Shown: positions 8,997-17,900 of the stretch, one piece after another
Layout of the letters: each line of letters begins with the position of its first letter
Position numbering within the stretch: the stretch's first letter is position 1
NCBI RefSeq assembly: GCF_009664975.1
Contig: NZ_WJXB01000002.1
Span: forward strand, 496,001 to 560,000
Direction of reading: 5' to 3'
From: Paenibacillus monticola
Lineage (GTDB): Bacteria > Bacillota > Bacilli > Paenibacillales > Paenibacillaceae
Length of the DNA stretch: 64,000 bases
The notes under the pieces: generated by a model
The model's input: the letters and a program-made list of their open reading frames with translations, nothing else
What the model was told of the DNA's origin: nothing
Databases searched by the model: none
Position numbers and translations under genes: made by a program

Positions 8997-9816
8997 GGGA
9001 ACGCCCCCTTTCCCAGATCCAATATACTGCAAGGATCGAGGCAATGATCCAGCTCAGACATACGCCTATAAACAGCCAGCTGCCTGCGGGACGTCCAATC
9101 CACTCCACCCACTGATAATATTCAGGTCCAAGTACTGAACCTCCTCCAAGCTTAATCACGACAAACAACCTTACTAGCTCAGCGGGATTCATAATCGTTA
9201 AGACCACGAGCAGAGGCTTGATCCATAAATAAGGTAAAATACCTAAAATAGCTATCAGAAAGGTTGGCCACCCAATGACTAAGAAAAACCAAACGGAGAC
9301 AGAGATCGTCAACGCCTGCCAGCGATTTCGGGACAATGAACCAATGAATAGAGCGATGGTCAAGAATAGAAGTACTAGTCCAGCTGAAAAAACTAGAAAA
9401 AGAAAATAGGTTGTGGCATCAAAATTGATTCCAATCAACCCGCTGATAAACCCCATTAGACCGTAACCAAACGCCACAATAATGAGCAACACTGCAGATA
9501 AACCTACATATTTCCCAAGAATAAATGACATTGTCCCCATGGGGTAAGTAGATAACAGCTGCCAGCTGCCCTCCTCCTTCTCTGAAGTTAAAGAGAAAGA
9601 ACCCAGAAACAAGGTCATCAGCGGTAGAAGGTACAGTATAAGGCTTAGCATCGAGCCGGTAATGGCCGAATAGCCCTGTACGATGTTCTGTGAATTGATG
9701 ACCAGTAAGCTTAGACTAAACGTGCAGAACAGAGCCAGAAAAGAATAAGCCCAGGGATTGCGAAACCCCATTTTAATCTCTCTTCGGGCCACTTGCATCA
9801 TATCTGTCATAATCAC
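8989..9816 (-). CDS. nosY: NosY-type ABC-2 permease
   Basis: 275-residue integral membrane protein with six hydrophobic segments and an ABC-2 layout: REIKMGFRNPWAYSF at the N-terminal cytoplasmic edge, then SEKEEGSWQLLSTYPM, the conserved short helix after the second membrane segment. It follows nosL by 18 bases and overlaps nosF. In NosDFY the NosY dimer spans the membrane and carries the NosD beta-helix outside. Confidence 0.9.
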   Translation of the reverse strand: MIMTDMMQVARREIKMGFRNPWAYSFLALFCTFSLSLLVINSQNIVQGYSAITGSMLSLILYLLPLMTLFLGSFSLTSEKEEGSWQLLSTYPMGTMSFILGKYVGLSAVLLIIVAFGYGLMGFISGLIGINFDATTYFLFLVFSAGLVLLFLTIALFIGSLSRNRWQALTISVSVWFFLVIGWPTFLIAILGILPYLWIKPLLVVLTIMNPAELVRLFVVIKLGGGSVLGPEYYQWVEWIGRPAGSWLFIGVCLSWIIASILAVYWIWERGRSRG

Positions 9817-9834
9817 ATCTCCAGCTTCTTATGG

Positions 9835-10413
9835 TCACTTATCGCTTGAATTCTGTGTCATATCCATCCCTTTATCTGCATCCTTGCTTTCCATATCATC
9901 AGACATTTCCCCGTCCTTGTGTTCTTCGTCGTTCATCATGTCCATGTTCATCATATTCTGATTTTGTGTCCATTCATGAGAGGCCAGTTCTCCAGCGGTC
10001 AAAACAGTACCTAGACCCTGTTCTTTTACAAAAGCTTCCGCAGATCCTGCATCCTTGAAGCTGATCATGCCATAGGCCATGGGTGTCCGGAGGGATTCAT
10101 CGTAGACATAACTTGCTTTGCTAAATTCAATCCACTCTTTGTCGTTATAATCACGGACATAATCCATCCCAATCTCTTCTGACCCATTTTGTTCTTTCCA
10201 TTTATTCATGCAGCCGATATCATCAAACTTATAATTTTTTCCATCTTTTGTGGTAAGCTGTGTAGCAAATGCATCATCTTTAACCTGCATATTGCAGATT
10301 ACACAGATATCTACTTCTTCATTGATAGGAAGAGCTGCATATTTCTTCTCCCCGCAGGCTGACAACAACAACATCCCAAGCACCATTAATCCAAGTATGT
10401 TCCACTTCTTCAT
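9835..10413 (-). CDS. nosL: NosL copper lipoprotein with Met-rich tail
   Basis: 192-residue surface lipoprotein; the signal peptide ends LLLSAC with Cys20. It has the NosL copper motif CVICNMQV and the C-terminal NosL fold (KYKFDDIGCMNKW-like core, then TPMAYGMISFKD). ATG at 10413 overlaps the nosD stop by four bases. After the NosL domain comes an unusual tail of about 45 residues rich in Met, Asp and Glu (NMMNMDMMNDEEH, then DKGMDM), a pattern seen in extracellular copper chaperones. NosL delivers Cu(I) to NosD/NosZ. The tail may add copper-binding capacity; inference. Confidence 0.92.
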   Translation of the reverse strand: MKKWNILGLMVLGMLLLSACGEKKYAALPINEEVDICVICNMQVKDDAFATQLTTKDGKNYKFDDIGCMNKWKEQNGSEEIGMDYVRDYNDKEWIEFSKASYVYDESLRTPMAYGMISFKDAGSAEAFVKEQGLGTVLTAGELASHEWTQNQNMMNMDMMNDEEHKDGEMSDDMESKDADKGMDMTQNSSDK

Positions 10414-11777
10414 ATACGTAATACCCCCAAATAGATTATTGTTACTGCAGACAGAAACAACAGAAGCCAGCCCACAACCATTACGATCCCATAACTTGAG
10501 GCAGTCTCCGCAGGTGCCCCTGTTGTCAGCTTCATAAGCGGTGCGTGATCGGTAGACCATTCTTCCTTGCCATTTGTAAACATATCGCTCAAAAAGGTCA
10601 TTCCAGGTGATTGAAAAAATAGCTGATAAGCGGAGTTATTACTAATCAACTGCTGATAGAAAGGATTGATAGCATAAGGGATATCGCTTGTCCCCACATT
10701 CGTTACATCCAGCCCCTGAAAAGAATCCCAAAAGTTCCCGTTCATCTTATTGTCCTTGCTGTCTGTTGCCTCCGCTTCAATGACATTGGCGATGAACCCG
10801 TTACTCTGAAATTGATTGCCTTCTGCACCGAGAAATTGAACACCAATGAAATTTCTAAGGATAATATTGTCTCTTAGATCATTATCGGAAGATTGTTCCA
10901 TGTATATTCCTACACGATTCCCTTCCACCGTGTTGTTCACAATAGACGACGTGTGTACGTCATACAAGAGAATTCCCTGGGAATGAACATTCTGGTTTTG
11001 TTTACGGAAGGAGTTGCCGGATACCACTACATTCGTCACTCCCATAACCATTGCGCCAGTGATGTTATACTCTCCTATATTGTTGGTCACGTACGAACCA
11101 TCGATATACATGCAGTGGATTCCATAGCGCAGATAATAGAGCTTATTCTGGTCTACTACTGTATTTCGACTATTTTCCAGATAGATTCCATCCCGCAAAT
11201 AAGTGATCTCATTCTCCATAATCTTTGTGCCATGAGAATTATACAGATCAATCCCATTGCCTCTAGTACCTGGGGCCTGCCCTTTGGGGATGAACCAGCG
11301 AATTATATTATTGCGGATCACACCTCCATTTGCACCTCGAAGTATAATTCCGTACCCTCCGGTATGAATAACCAGATCTTCTAAAGTTACTTGATCGGCT
11401 CTCACTACAATTGCAGCCGACTCTCCGTCCCCATCTTGCTGAATGTTCATCTCCTGCAACTTTACCCCATTCGAGTTAATCTGAATGGCTGAATCTGCTG
11501 AATGATTTAATAACGTAACGACTCCCTCGCCCCGGATCGTGAGCCGCTTATCAATCACGACTGGCCCGAGATAAGTACCTGGAGCCAATACCAGTACATC
11601 TCCTGTTTGGGCTTGGTCAATAATAGGCTGCAGAGCGATCGCCTCAGTCTGTGATATCGAGCTTGCTATAACAATACCGGGATTTAGCGGAACGATCCAA
11701 ACCACATTCATCAGGATCAACATGAACCAAACTCGAACCTTATGTATATGGTGCGATCCATTACCTTTACTGAACAT
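10410..11777 (-). CDS. nosD: NosD-type extracellular beta-helix copper-site protein
   Basis: 455 residues: signal peptide (about 15-38), then a right-handed parallel beta-helix of the CASH/NosD type (repeated NxIxxxxxGIxL units such as RDGIYLENSRNTVVDQN and NRVGIYMEQSSDND), and a C-terminal membrane segment (about 430-452). NosD works with NosF/NosY in building the CuZ site of nitrous-oxide reductase. It heads the operon nosD-nosL-nosY-nosF-tlpA-reductase-LRR; the AT-rich 11778-11976 region would hold the promoter. I saw no clear FNR site there. Confidence 0.92.
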   Translation of the reverse strand: MFSKGNGSHHIHKVRVWFMLILMNVVWIVPLNPGIVIASSISQTEAIALQPIIDQAQTGDVLVLAPGTYLGPVVIDKRLTIRGEGVVTLLNHSADSAIQINSNGVKLQEMNIQQDGDGESAAIVVRADQVTLEDLVIHTGGYGIILRGANGGVIRNNIIRWFIPKGQAPGTRGNGIDLYNSHGTKIMENEITYLRDGIYLENSRNTVVDQNKLYYLRYGIHCMYIDGSYVTNNIGEYNITGAMVMGVTNVVVSGNSFRKQNQNVHSQGILLYDVHTSSIVNNTVEGNRVGIYMEQSSDNDLRDNIILRNFIGVQFLGAEGNQFQSNGFIANVIEAEATDSKDNKMNGNFWDSFQGLDVTNVGTSDIPYAINPFYQQLISNNSAYQLFFQSPGMTFLSDMFTNGKEEWSTDHAPLMKLTTGAPAETASSYGIVMVVGWLLLFLSAVTIIYLGVLRI

Positions 11778-11975
11778 CTTTCACCCCTTACTATTAATCA
11801 ATTTATATTTTAATTTTTAATTTTTTTAATTTAAGCATACTATTTGGTGAATATCCATACATGACTCAAAGGGGCTATGTATACCCACAAAACCAAGCTT
11901 AATTATGGACAATGTATGAACAATCCCTGACCATTCTGCAAAATAATTTCTGATCTGATTCCTATCATTCCCCGC

Positions 11976-12024
11976 TAAAACACCAACAAACCCGATGAAA
12001 ACCTCTTCATCGGGTTTGTTGGTG
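11976..12024 (-). terminator. Terminator of Rieske oxygenase gene
   Basis: A 19-bp perfect stem (11981-11999 with 12006-12024) and a six-base loop, followed on the minus strand by TTTTAGC. It lies 30 bases after the oxygenase stop. Confidence 0.88.
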
Positions 12025-12053
12025 TGGATTCATGCAATTGTAAGTTTGTTTCC

Positions 12054-13100
12054 TTAGGAAGTATACGATTGGCCAAGACCCAATTCAGTAAGGAGCTGCC
12101 GGTAAGCAATGGACGTGCGGTCTGCTGGAATATGAGCTTCGGCCTGTAAATCCAAGGGCAGATCTTCCGGTGTCTGTGCTTCAACCATCTCTCGGTCTTC
12201 CTCGAATACCTGCAGGTTAAACTTGATCGTATCTTCAACTGGAGCGGACTTGTCAAAATTTCTGGAAATAGGGCAGAACAATCGGGTGTAGCGGGCAGAA
12301 ACGGGCGATGCACAGTTCAGAATTCTCAGTCTGCCCTCATCGGGAAAGTATACCGTCAGGGATGCCGCAAATGGAGGGAACACACGGAATTCACGAAGCC
12401 ACTGAAACCCCTCAGGGGCCGGATTATCCTGGCCCTTCCCGTAATTACTGACCGTACTCCAATATTCAGCCACCAGCTCATCGCCCTCACGTCTCACCTT
12501 ATATTGGGGCACTTCGGTGTTATTGCGGTCGCCAAAGGTTTTGGTGTGTACATAGGCAAAATGCGATACATCCAGAAATCCTTCCATCTGGCGTCCGGAT
12601 GAACCCGCGATATCGAAACTTGGCGGAAGTATATTGATATAATCCGGATCATCCCATCCCGGAAAGGCAGGAATCTGCTCTGGTGTAGATGCCAGGCTGG
12701 TCCAAATCAAGCCATACCGTTCAATCGCTGGATAGACAATCAATTTCAGCTTGGGTGAGATTTTGGCGCTGGGATGTGCCGGAACGGCCGTACACTTGCC
12801 TTCACAGTTATAGCGAAAGCCATGATAGGGGCAGACAATCTCCCCATCTTCCACCCACCCCTTACTTAATGGTGCTCCCCGGTGAAAGCAGAGATCACGG
12901 GCAATAACAACCTTGCCCTCACTGCGGTAAACTACGAGCTTCATATCTAAAAGCTTCACAGCAAGCGGTTTATCCTGCACTTCTTCCGCAATAGCAACCG
13001 GGTACCAATATTGAGCTAATACCAACCAATCCTCTCGTGAGAACGTGCAATCACGGGGAAGTTCGAGTTCAACCGGTTGTATTTTCTTTTCCTCTATCAT
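12054..13100 (-). CDS. Rieske non-heme iron oxygenase, alpha subunit
   Basis: 348-residue cytoplasmic oxygenase. The Rieske [2Fe-2S] ligands are Cys71-x-His73 (CFHRGAP) and Cys90-x2-His93 (CPYHGFRY). The mononuclear iron site is visible as EGFLDVSHFAYVHTKTFG (conserved Asp, His, His). The C-terminal half matches vanillate/phenoxy demethylase-like oxygenases. I prefer the ATG at 13100, preceded by AGAGGTGGAA, to one 18 bases upstream. Such enzymes hydroxylate or demethylate aromatic or similar substrates and need an electron donor; the divergent ferredoxin is a candidate. No reductase is encoded nearby. Confidence 0.92.
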   Translation of the reverse strand: MIEEKKIQPVELELPRDCTFSREDWLVLAQYWYPVAIAEEVQDKPLAVKLLDMKLVVYRSEGKVVIARDLCFHRGAPLSKGWVEDGEIVCPYHGFRYNCEGKCTAVPAHPSAKISPKLKLIVYPAIERYGLIWTSLASTPEQIPAFPGWDDPDYINILPPSFDIAGSSGRQMEGFLDVSHFAYVHTKTFGDRNNTEVPQYKVRREGDELVAEYWSTVSNYGKGQDNPAPEGFQWLREFRVFPPFAASLTVYFPDEGRLRILNCASPVSARYTRLFCPISRNFDKSAPVEDTIKFNLQVFEEDREMVEAQTPEDLPLDLQAEAHIPADRTSIAYRQLLTELGLGQSYTS

Positions 13101-13456
13101 GATCGTTCCACCTCTCATAAGTCACTATTAATTCATTCAGTTTATTTTAATATATGTTACGTTATATAACTTATTGTGTTTATTTTAATATCATATCGCT
13201 TTAATAATCAATTAGTCACTATTTATTTTCGTTCATATGCCTAAAAAACACATGGTAATGTTATGCATCATGACATTTCACACAAAAAAATCCGTCTGAA
13301 TGACAATGGCATGGTTCATTCCTCCTAAATGTAATTTCGTTACATCTACTTCGTTCTAAACTTACTTCGAAAGCATATGATTTTTTAGAAGAAGTTCTAC
13401 ATACAAATGAAAGGTAAAATGTCGTAGGCAATATGAATATGAGGAGAGAAGAAACT
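13101..13456. promoter_or_regulatory. Divergent promoter region of oxygenase and ferredoxin
   Basis: 356 AT-rich bases without a gene, holding the promoters of the two divergent genes. A 17-bp dyad (ATGTAA, five bases, TTACAT; 13329-13345) is a candidate operator of unknown owner. The ferredoxin ribosome binding site (GAGGAGAG) is at the right edge. Confidence 0.4.
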
Positions 13457-13690
13457 ATGAGTACTTATGTCAGTGTAAACAAGGAAGCCTGTATTGCATG
13501 CGGTTCCTGTAATTCCGTAGCCCCGGATATTTTCGATCTGGATGATGACGGGATCGCTGAGGTGATTTATGAAGGGGATAAGAATCAGGGGATCACTATT
13601 ATCTCGCAAGACTTGCAAGAAGAACTCCAGGAAGCTATTGAGAGCTGTCCAACCCAGTGTATACTGCTTGCTGAGGTCCCTTTTGCTTAA
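13457..13690 (+). CDS. [4Fe-4S] ferredoxin
   Basis: 77-residue acidic electron carrier with a single [4Fe-4S] cluster: Cys12, Cys15, Cys18 in ACIACGSC plus the distal Cys of ESCPTQC. The intervening APDIFDLDDDG segment is that of Bacillus Fer. ATG at 13457 follows GAGGAGAGAAGAA; an in-frame ATG 24 bases earlier lacks a ribosome site. It faces the Rieske oxygenase gene and could feed it electrons; that is inferred from position. Confidence 0.93.
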   Translation: MSTYVSVNKEACIACGSCNSVAPDIFDLDDDGIAEVIYEGDKNQGITIISQDLQEELQEAIESCPTQCILLAEVPFA

Positions 13691-13750
13691 TGCGGTTATT
13701 AAATTGAAGGATCGTCATCTTTTGAAAAATAAGTTTTAGAATGATCCATT

Positions 13751-13804
13751 AAAAAAAGCAGCGGCAGACCAAGACTTGGTAAATAAAGTCTTAGACTGCC
13801 GCTG
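13751..13804 (-). terminator. Terminator between ferredoxin and racemase-like gene
   Basis: A 9-bp GC-rich outer stem (13759-13767 with 13796-13804) with an inner AGACT/AGTCT helix. On the minus strand it runs into TTTTTTT (13751-13757), so it serves the convergent racemase-like gene; it may also weakly stop ferredoxin transcription. Confidence 0.75.
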
Positions 13805-13847
13805 TTGTCGTTAAACTATCGTTCTCTGTTAGTTTAACAATCCTTTA

Positions 13848-14516
13848 TTAGTTTTTTGGTACAAGGGATAATACTTTCTCCATATAGCTGGATAGAGACT
13901 TGAGGTGGTTCCCAATGGAAATATTTCTTAGGTTTTCGATTAGCTGTGCTGCAGGTACCATAGAAAGCTGGGCAGCTACCACACTTTTCTTCGGGTTATT
14001 CTCAATAATACTTATCAACCCCTTTGATACAGATTGTATGTACTCACTCTTTTTCCCTTGCATAATCAGATCAAAGGTATTCTCCAGTAAGAAAGGCTCC
14101 GCATCAATCTCTTTACCCTTCATCCTGGAATATGATAATATTTGATTCATCGTTCCATTCACCGTGTTCGGATTCGTAAATGCAACTATTATTGGCTGAT
14201 TTATTTCACAGATTTCTTCGAACAAAGGTTCGTCAATTTTTATTATAGGTATTGGATAATGATGAACTTCATTATTTAATAGTGCCGTAAAAAAGGTGCA
14301 TGTAATTAAAATAGCATCAACATGGCAATTTGCTATCCAATCCAGTGTTTCAATAACTTTCTTTTCAACAATTTCTTTTGTAAAATCAGCATCCTGTTTA
14401 ATACGGTCAAGACCTGGATCTACAAAATGAATTAATTCTACATCAAAAATACTCAAAGCTTTTTCAACGTGTTCTATATTTGAGTAATGTGCATGAAAAC
14501 AACCAATTCTTTTCAT
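13848..14516 (-). CDS. Asp/Glu racemase-like protein
   Basis: 222-residue soluble protein with the Asp/Glu racemase superfamily layout: MKRIGCFHAHYSN as first strand, ILITCTFFTALL holding the first catalytic-position Cys near residue 92, and VVAAQLSMVPAAQ where classical racemases carry their second Cys. The second Cys is absent, so a two-base racemization is unlikely; one-Cys relatives include maleate isomerase- and decarboxylase-like enzymes or proteins of unknown role. It stands alone between two terminator regions. Function unassigned. Confidence 0.8.
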   Translation of the reverse strand: MKRIGCFHAHYSNIEHVEKALSIFDVELIHFVDPGLDRIKQDADFTKEIVEKKVIETLDWIANCHVDAILITCTFFTALLNNEVHHYPIPIIKIDEPLFEEICEINQPIIVAFTNPNTVNGTMNQILSYSRMKGKEIDAEPFLLENTFDLIMQGKKSEYIQSVSKGLISIIENNPKKSVVAAQLSMVPAAQLIENLRNISIGNHLKSLSSYMEKVLSLVPKN

Positions 14517-14912
14517 ATTTATGTACCTCCAATGATTTTCAATAATTGTTATTATTATTACATAAATTGTTCAATTATCCTGCCCTTTCGTAATGAAGCA
14601 TCGTCAGTCTATTACTTTATTTTCTTTTGACACAATTGACGTGACGCACATTATCTTCCTTATGTAATCCCTTCCTATTGTCCTCACCACCCTTTTATCG
14701 AAAAATTTCAATATATTTTATTTTTAATATAGACAAAACTATGGTATTTTCAGGTATGATAATATTACATCTATGGAATTAACTTCCTGATTACGAGTTT
14801 TGGATAAAGTAAAAAGGAGATGAGGCCCCGAATTTTAGTAAGCGCTCTCTTAATCGAATTCAAGAAAAAAATCTAATCCGTCCTGTCCAAAGAAGATGAG
14901 GGAGGAAAGAAC
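14517..14912. other. Intergenic region upstream of secreted beta-helix gene
   Basis: 396 AT-rich bases between divergent genes. A -10-like TATGAT lies at 14755-14760; a degenerate cre lies at 14836-14851; the strong ribosome site GAGGGAGGAAAG precedes 14913. No gene is visible. Confidence 0.5.
14836..14851 (+). promoter_or_regulatory. Degenerate cre-like site
   Basis: TAGTAAGCGCTCTCTT agrees with the cre consensus WTGNAANCGNWNNCAW except at positions 2 and 15. It lies 62 bases before the start of the secreted protein gene, downstream of the likely promoter, where CcpA would act as a roadblock. Weak evidence. Confidence 0.35.
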
Positions 14913-17900
14913 ATGTTAAAACGAGTGGTATCGACCATTTCCATATTGGTGATGGTGGTCAGCATGTTTGCGGTTAGTCCCAGTGTTACAAACGCAGCAC
15001 CTATAAGCGAGGCGAATTCTACCATTTTTGGTCCCGATGTCTATGTATTTGATCCAACCATGTCGACCACCGATATTCAGGGCATCACCAGTTCGGTGTT
15101 TGCGACTCAGGAATCAAATGAATTTGGCAGCCAGCGAAAGGCTTTTCTATTCAAACCTGGTTCCTATAACGTGAATTTCAATGTTGGCTTCTACACTCAT
15201 GTGGCTGGTCTGGGGCAAAATCCCGGGGACGTCAACATTACTGGTGGATTAAACGTGAATGCGGATTGGGATAACGGCAACGCGACCCGGAACTTTTGGC
15301 GTACGATCGAGAATCTCACCATAACCCCGTCAAGCGGAACCACGCAAATCGCTGTATCACAGGCAGCACCGCTCAGACGCCTGCACATTAAGGGTGAACT
15401 GGACTTATTCGACTTCGATTCCAATTGGAATGCCGGTTGGGCCAGCGGCGGTTTCCTTGCTGATTCCATTGTGGATAATGCAGTAGTTCCCGCGTCGCAG
15501 CAGCAATGGTTTGCCAGAAACAGCCAATGGGGCAGCTGGTCAAACGGCGTTTGGAACATGGTCTTCGTCGGTGATAATAACGCGCCTACAGGACTATTTC
15601 CAGACCCCCCATATACCGTCATAGAAAAAACACCAGTCATTCGGGAAAAGCCGTACCTTTACATTAACGGCTCCGGACAATATCAAGTGTTTGTTCCCTC
15701 TCTGCAAACAAATACCCAAGGTGCCAGCTGGGCTAACGGGTCTACACCAGGTCAATCCATTTCGATTGATCAATTCTACATTGCCCGCCCGGAAACAGCC
15801 ACTGCCGCTACTATGAACGCGGCGCTGAGCCAAGGGAAGAATCTGTTGTTTACTCCCGGTATTTTTCACCTGAATGATACCCTGCGCATCACGAATCCGA
15901 ACACGGTCGTACTTGGTATTGGCATCCCTACGATCATACCGGATAACGGGCAGGCAGCTATGTCAGTTGCCGATGTAGACGGAGTAAAAATTGCAGGACT
16001 TACCTTCGATGCTGGTCCGGTCAATTCTGCTTCCCTCTTGGAAGTCGGGCCTACAGGCAGCTCTGCCAATCATTCCGCTAACCCAACCTCATTACACGAT
16101 CTTACCTTCAGAACGGGCGGAGCTTCCCCCGGAAAGAATGACGTTAGTATTAAGATTAACAGCAACAATGTTATCGGTGATCATTTCTGGATATGGCGCG
16201 CAGACCATGGAGCAGGAGCCGCTTGGACTAATAATGTTTCGAAAAATGGTCTCGTGGTCAACGGAAACGATGTAACAATGTATGGTCTGTTTAACGAACA
16301 TCACAACGAATATCAGACCTTATGGAATGGCAATGGCGGTCGGGTATATTTCTATCAATCCGAAATACCTTATGATGTTCCAAACCAACCGGCCTGGATG
16401 ACTCAGAACGGCACGGTTAACGGTTTTGCTTCTTACAAAGTGGCGAACACCGTAACAAGTCATGAGGCTTGGGGCCTTGGCGTTTACTCATTCTTCAGGG
16501 ATGCAGCTGTAAAACTGAACAGCGCTATTGAGGTGCCAAATGTTCCAGGTGTAAAAATCCACCATGCGACCTCCATCTGGTTGTCCGGTACGGCTGGAAG
16601 TGAAATAACCCATATCATTAATAATACTGGCGGCAGAGTTTACGCGAATAGTCCCGCCGAAGCCATGAGACAAACCGTAACGGAATTCGCGGGAAGCGGT
16701 GCTGGAGATACGGCGGCGCCAAGTACACCAGCGAACCTAACGGCAACGTCAGCATCGAGCAGTCAAATCAATCTGAGCTGGACCGCTTCAACGGACAATG
16801 TTGGAGTCACCGCCTATGAGATTTATCGAAACGGCAACCTTATTGGCACTTCAACTACAACCACATTCAACGACACAGGGCTGACTGCTGCGACGGCATA
16901 CAGCTATACGGTCAAAGCGAAGGATGCAGTTGGAAATCTTTCGGCAGCAAGCAATACGGCTACTGCCACAACCCTGTCGGGTGGCGGAACGGGAACCGCA
17001 CTGGACCGGACAGGCTGGACGGCGACCTCGACACCCACAAGCGCCGATGTACCACAGAATCTGCTCGACGGCAGCATGGCTACACGCTGGAGTACAGGTG
17101 CGGCAATGGTTCCGGGCCAATCCTTTATCGTGGATATGAAGACATCAAAGAATATTAACAAGCTCGTGATGGATTCGACCGGCAGTGATAACGACTACGC
17201 CCGCAGCTATGAAGTGTACGTTTCGAGTGACGGCACGAATTGGGGCAGCGTGGTAGCGAGCGGAACAGGAACTGGACCGATCATCACTGTTACCTTTGCG
17301 GCGCAAAATGCCCGTTATATTAAGGTAGTGCAGACGGGGACGGCTTCGAGCTGGTGGTCCGTTCGCGAAGTTAATGTGTACGGCAGCAGTGTAGCGGGAG
17401 ATACCCAAGCTCCAAGCACACCAGCGAACTTGGTGGCAAGCGCAGCTTCAAGCAGCGTAATCAATCTAAGCTGGAGCGCTTCGACCGACAACGTGGGCGT
17501 TACGGGATATGAGATTTACCGGAGTGGCAACCTCGTTGGCACATCTGCTTCCCTCTCCTATAGTGACACGGGGCTGACAGCAGCGACCGCTTATAGCTAC
17601 ACAGTAAAAGCAAAGGATGCCGCTGGAAATCTCTCAGCAGCCAGCAATGTCACAAACGTCACCACCCCATCCGGTGGAACGGGAACGGCGCTTAGCCGGA
17701 GTGGTTGGACTGCAACATCATCACCCACAAGTGGGGATGTTCCGCAGAATCTGCTGGACGGCAGTATGACTACACGCTGGAGCACGGGAGCCGCGATGGT
17801 TCCAGGCCAATCCTTCACCGTGGATATGCTGGCAACAACAAGCTTTACTAAGATTGTGATGGATTCGACCGGCAGCGATAGTGACTACGCCCGCGGCTAT

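Noticed and set aside
8277..9044. ATG start at 9044 for nosF
   Set aside because: It would add residues inside nosY without a ribosome site; GTG at 8996 follows AAAGGGGG and fits the family N-terminus.
10893..11384. 163-codon frame opposite nosD
   Set aside because: Antisense shadow of a well-supported gene; no ribosome site and biased composition.
11778..11976. FNR/ANR-like box before nosD
   Set aside because: No TTGAT/ATCAA-type or TGTGA-N6-TCACA dyad could be found in the promoter region.
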